The notes beneath the pieces are model-generated. The model was not told where the DNA came from and searched no databases. It saw nothing but the letters and a program-made list of their open reading frames with translations. From Spirochaetota bacterium (GTDB taxonomy: Bacteria; Spirochaetota; Brevinematia; DTOW01), in assembly GCA_028276145.1 (NCBI GenBank), contig JAPYWX010000056.1, forward strand, positions 1 to 8,732: DNA of 8,732 nt, in the 5' to 3' direction. Of this stretch, positions 6,505 through 8,732 are shown piece by piece. Each line of letters opens with the position of its first letter. Position 1 is the stretch's first letter. Made by a program: the position numbers and the translations under genes.

Positions 6505-6511
6505 AAGGAGG
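6505..6511 (+). promoter_or_regulatory. flaB ribosome binding site
   Basis: AAGGAGG lies 6 nt before ATG 6518. This decides the start: an in-frame ATG at 6512 touches the ribosome binding site and would add only Met-Cys before MIINHN, the standard N-terminus of spirochaete flagellins. Confidence 0.9.
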
Positions 6512-6517
6512 ATGTGT

Positions 6518-7393
6518 ATGATTATCAATCATAACATTAGTTCAATTTTTGCCAACCGAATGGTGAAAACCAAAGGTTGGGATGTTGATAGCAACATTGA
6601 GAAACTTTCTTCTGGAATGAAAATTAACAAAGCTGGGGATGATGCTGCTGGTTTGGCAGTTTCTGAAAAGATGAGAGCTCAAATCAGAGGTCTAAGAAGA
6701 GCTGAGATGAATGCAGAGGATGGTATATCCTTTATTCAGGTGGCTGAGGGTTACCTTGAACAAACAACGCAAGTTTTGCAGAGGCTTAGGGAGTTGGCAG
6801 TTCAGGCTTCTAACGGTATCTACACGGATGAAGATAGGCTTTATATCCAAGTTGAGGTTTCAGCTTTGATAGCTGAAATTGACAGAATCGCGTCTCATGC
6901 TCAGTTCAACGGTCTAAACTTGCTTACTGGTAGATTCGCAAAGTTCACAGGTGAAAACACCGTGACTGCTAGCATGTGGTTACACATCGGTGCCAATATG
7001 GACCAAAGAATTCAGATTTACATCGGTACTATGAATTCGCAAGGTTTGGGACTCAAAAATCCTGTTGGTAATCCTCTAACAGCATCGTTTATATCTTTGT
7101 CAACTCCTGACAAAGCTAACGCTGCAATAGGTTTGATTGACAAAGCTCTAACAAAAGTTAACAAGCAGAGGGCTGATTTGGGTGCTTATCAGAATAGGTT
7201 AATGTATGCTGCTAAGTCACTATTGACAGGTTATGAGAACATGCAAGCAGCTGAATCAAGAATAAGAGACACAGATATGGCTAACGAAATGAGTGATTTC
7301 ACCAAGAACCAGATATTACTCAATGCTTCTATATCTATGCTCGCTCAGGCTAATGCAAGACCTCAGGCAATTCTTGGATTACTGAGAGGATAA
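6518..7393 (+). CDS. flaB: Flagellin core filament protein FlaB (spirochaete type)
   Basis: This is a core subunit of the periplasmic flagellar filament, exported through the flagellar type III system without a signal peptide. From ATG 6518 it has 291 residues, the normal FlaB length, with D0/D1 domains and no large variable D2/D3 insert. The N-terminal part carries MIINHN, IEKLSSGMKINKAGDDAAGLAVSEKMR and NAEDGISFIQVAEG. The middle has the spirochaete hallmarks RIASHAQFNG, LLTGRF and MWLHIGANMDQR. The C-terminal part has KVNKQRADLGAYQNRL, ESRIRDTDMA and ending LGLLRG. Residues 15-25 (NRMVKTKGWDV) and the glycine-containing C-terminus differ from textbook treponemal FlaB, so this is a diverged paralogue or lineage. 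The strong ribosome binding site, sigma-28-like promoter, leader hairpin and strong terminator all indicate a highly expressed single-gene unit. No other flagellar gene is in the window. Confidence 0.96.
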   Translation: MIINHNISSIFANRMVKTKGWDVDSNIEKLSSGMKINKAGDDAAGLAVSEKMRAQIRGLRRAEMNAEDGISFIQVAEGYLEQTTQVLQRLRELAVQASNGIYTDEDRLYIQVEVSALIAEIDRIASHAQFNGLNLLTGRFAKFTGENTVTASMWLHIGANMDQRIQIYIGTMNSQGLGLKNPVGNPLTASFISLSTPDKANAAIGLIDKALTKVNKQRADLGAYQNRLMYAAKSLLTGYENMQAAESRIRDTDMANEMSDFTKNQILLNASISMLAQANARPQAILGLLRG

Positions 7394-7399
7394 ATTTAA

Positions 7400-7418
7400 A
7401 AGGGGGGATTCCCCCCTT
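7400..7418. terminator. Bidirectional rho-independent terminator between flaB and grx
   Basis: AAGGGGGG (7400-7407), loop ATT and CCCCCCTT (7411-7418) form a perfect 8-bp stem, the most GC-rich structure in the window. It begins 7 nt after the flaB stop and ends 5 nt before the stop of the convergent glutaredoxin gene. The minus-strand side is followed by TTAAAT, and the plus side by a shorter T-rich tract, so it probably serves both genes. Confidence 0.88.
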
Positions 7419-7423
7419 AATGT

Positions 7424-7666
7424 TTAACTAAGACCTAAAAGCCTATCTATAAGAGGCTTGTTGAATCCTATCACAACTTTCCCATTTATAACTGCTACGG
7501 GTACGCCCATCTGCCCGGAAATCCTCACCATCTCCATAGCCTTTTCCTGGTCTCTAGAAACATCATAATCAATGAACTTTATACCTCTGGCTCTTAAGTA
7601 GTTTTTTAACATATTACAATACGGACAACTCGGCGTTGTGTAAACTTTAACAACATTGTTTGACAT
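7424..7666 (-). CDS. Glutaredoxin-like thiol-disulfide oxidoreductase (YruB/NrdH type)
   Basis: This small cytosolic thioredoxin-fold protein of 80 residues reduces disulfides or glutathione-type mixed disulfides. The redox motif is CPYC at residues 14-17, after the beta strand VVKVYTTPS. The cis-proline Pro56 lies in GVPV, followed by INGKVVIGFNKPLIDRLL. The length and the TTPSCPYC start are typical of the YruB-like glutaredoxins common in anaerobes, which are often reduced by thioredoxin reductase rather than glutathione. No reductase or peroxiredoxin gene is adjacent. A good ribosome binding site (GAGGGGG on the minus strand, about 6 nt from the ATG) supports the start, unlike most genes here. 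It is transcribed alone from a well-formed promoter with a dyad at the expected transcription start, so redox-responsive control is plausible but unproven. Confidence 0.93.
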   Translation of the reverse strand: MSNNVVKVYTTPSCPYCNMLKNYLRARGIKFIDYDVSRDQEKAMEMVRISGQMGVPVAVINGKVVIGFNKPLIDRLLGLS

Positions 7667-7685
7667 ACTTATACCCCCTCATACA

Positions 7686-7729
7686 TATATACTGTATATA
7701 AGTATACAAAAAATTTTCCTAGAATTCAA
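7686..7729 (-). promoter_or_regulatory. Glutaredoxin promoter with candidate operator dyad
   Basis: On the minus strand TTGAAT (7724-7729) and TATACT (7701-7706) are separated by exactly 17 nt, the best sigma-70-type promoter in the window. Immediately downstream, 7686-7700 is a perfect 7-1-7 inverted repeat (TATATAC, one base, GTATATA) covering the expected start near 7694. A repressor bound there would block initiation. The dyad is AT-rich, so chance symmetry cannot be excluded. Confidence 0.6.
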
Positions 7730-7734
7730 CATTT

Positions 7735-7939
7735 GAGGTAATAAACTCTTGGGGTAATAACCTCTTTTCATAATCTATAAAGTTTAGAGAGGTGGAAACT
7801 CTCTACTGTTAATTAAGATGGGTACTACATAGTGCTTTCTTATTAAATACTATTAACTCTAGAGTGAAGAGATGTGGTAGCATCTCTTCGGATAAATATT
7901 GTTTGGTGGAGTGCTTAAAGCATTCGGTGTTTTAGACAC
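7735..7939. repeat. Array 3: mixed palindromes in the grx/radical SAM divergent gap
   Basis: This gap has no gene but holds a varied series of the same hairpin geometry. Units are 7735-7748 (GAGGT-AATA-AACTC, one mismatch), 7751-7764 (GGGGT-AATA-ACCTC), 7785-7805 (perfect TAGAGAG/CTCTCTA stem, 7-nt loop), 7822-7835 (GTACT-ACAT-AGTGC), the 37-bp element, 7911-7923 (GTGCT-TAA-AGCAT) and 7927-7939 (GTGTT-TTA-GACAC). Both the first and last pairs have a 16-nt period. Several stems contain one G-T or mismatched pair, so this array looks older or less constrained than array 1. It starts after the grx -35 box and ends 41 nt before the radical SAM ATG. Confidence 0.75.
7859..7895. repeat. 37-bp dispersed hairpin repeat, copy 2
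   Basis: This is the second copy of the element at 5322-5358, in the same orientation, with two substitutions. The stem is GAAGAGATGT (7866-7875) and GCATCTCTTC (7880-7889) around GGTA, with a T-G pair where copy 1 has C-G. Immediately upstream it overlaps a perfect palindrome ACTCTAGAGT (7856-7865), which in copy 1 has lost 2 nt. Confidence 0.85.
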
Positions 7940-7967
7940 AAGGTTTTTTGTTTTAGTTGGGAATTTT

Positions 7968-7973
7968 TATAAT
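7968..7973 (+). promoter_or_regulatory. Putative -10 box of the radical SAM gene
   Basis: A perfect TATAAT lies 7 nt before ATG 7981, which would place the transcription start at the ATG. The -35 region is only T-rich. No Shine-Dalgarno is present. This is the same arrangement as at prs. Confidence 0.45.
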
Positions 7974-7980
7974 TATTTTC

Positions 7981-8732
7981 ATGGGGCTATATCCTTCTTA
8001 TCTTAACCTTAGGGATGAGGAATGGGAGGATAGGGTAAGTAGAGCTTTAGAGATGAGAAAGGATTTTGTAGGGTAGGGAGGTATGCGGTTGTTAGTTCTT
8101 ACTTTGCTCATAGAGGGGAGGAGAGGCCAATAAGAGGTTTTAGGGGTTCGGGGACGGTCTTTTTCTCGTATTGTAACATGCGATGTGTTTACTGCCAGAA
8201 TTATGAGATAAGTCAGTTGGGGGAAGGTAAAGAGGTTTCACCTGAAGAATTGGCTCAAATATTTCTGAGTGTTCAGAGGTTAGGGTGCCATAATTTGAAT
8301 CTTGTTACACCTTCTCATGTTGTACCTCAAATAATTGAATCTTTGTATATAGCTGTGCAAAAAGGGTTCAAACTTCCAATAGTTTATAATACTTCTTCGT
8401 ATGATAGTTTGGAATCTCTTAAGTTGCTTGATGGGATAGTGGATGTATATTTGCCTGACTTCAAGTACGCTGATAATGGAACCGCCAGAAAATATTCGGG
8501 AGTCAAGGATTACTTTGATGTTGCTAGAGAAGCTATAAAGGAGATGTATAGACAGGTTGGGGATTTGGTAGTTGATGAACATGGGGTAGCTCTTAGAGGT
8601 GTTTTAGTTAGGCACTTGGTTTTGCCTAACGGTTTGGCTGGTACTAAGACTGTGGCTAATGTTCTAAAGGAAATATCTCCAAATATAGCTGTGAATGTCA
8701 TGAACCAATACTACCCTTGTTATAAAGCTTAC
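7981..8732 (+). pseudogene. COG1313 (PflX-like) radical SAM protein, frameshifted with internal loss, 3' end outside window
   Basis: The family consists of radical SAM enzymes annotated as pyruvate formate-lyase activating enzyme-like; their substrate is largely unknown. The N-terminus is read from ATG 7981 (MGLYPSYLNLRDEEW...RALEMRKD) and stops at TAG 8074 after 31 codons. Homology resumes in the -1 frame at about 8052 with DEKGFCRVG and stays open to the window end. That part has the Fe-S motif CNMRCVYC (Cys codons at 8172, 8184, 8193), GCHNLNLVTPSH, DGIVDVYLPDFKY, RHLVLPNGLAGT and NQYYPCYKAY. Between the two parts the family normally has a Cys-rich CxxCPR-C-VNRL segment, which is missing, so an internal deletion rather than a single-base slip is likely. 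The second frame opens at 8043 and has no ATG, GTG or TTG before the Fe-S motif, so it cannot be translated alone from a normal start. Assembly collapse is an alternative explanation. Confidence 0.78.

Noticed and set aside
6512..6517. Upstream flaB start codon (adds Met-Cys)
   Set aside because: It directly abuts the AAGGAGG ribosome binding site; ATG 6518 has proper spacing and gives the standard flagellin N-terminus.
8053..8080. Programmed -1 frameshift in the radical SAM gene
   Set aside because: No X-XXY-YYZ heptamer is present in the overlap, and the conserved Cys segment between the two parts is missing, so a simple slip would not restore the family protein.
8280..8582. Minus-strand open frame of 100 codons at the right end
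   Set aside because: It lies opposite the clearly conserved radical SAM coding frame and has no recognisable protein features.

Overview
The window comes from an AT-rich bacterium, almost certainly a spirochaete. The flagellin at 6518-7393 has the FlaB core features, including the MWLHIGANMDQR segment and the IASHAQFNG segment. The sequence alone does not fix the lineage within Spirochaetota; a Brevinematales-like organism is only a guess. Genes alternate in orientation, and the convergent pairs are packed tightly.

Layout from left to right: a GAF/PAS sensor histidine kinase (+, possibly continuing past the left edge); ribose-phosphate pyrophosphokinase prs (-), with its stop codon abutting the kinase stop; a divergent gap filled by an array of 11 tiny palindromes; a RidA-family deaminase (+); a P1B-type Zn/Cd/Pb ATPase (-), whose stop lies 4 nt from the ridA stop; a 442-bp divergent gap with more palindromes; a MoeB/ThiF-type adenylyltransferase (+); flaB flagellin (+) behind a probable sigma-28 promoter; a strong bidirectional terminator; a YruB-type glutaredoxin (-); a 314-bp divergent gap again filled with palindromes; and a COG1313 (PflX-like) radical SAM gene (+) that is frameshifted, lacks an internal segment and runs off the right edge.

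The genes are mostly housekeeping (nucleotide precursor supply, metabolite repair, sulfur or cofactor activation, redox, metal efflux, motility) and do not form one pathway. The unexplained element is a family of 13-14 nt hairpins with 5-nt arms around a 3-4 nt loop. They are repeated at 15-18 nt periods and occupy the space between the core promoters in all three divergent gaps. The arms vary but stay complementary (GTGCT/AGCAC, GTGTT/AACAC, GAGGT/ACCTC, GATGC/GCATC). The same motif lies inside the P-type ATPase gene with an 18-nt, frame-preserving period and encodes VFHNTE repeats. A 37-bp version occurs in two gaps. This repeat family is the best candidate for something undescribed. A second theme is that several genes lack a Shine-Dalgarno sequence and have a -10-like box 5-10 nt before the ATG, as expected for leaderless mRNAs, while flaB and the glutaredoxin gene have good ribosome binding sites.
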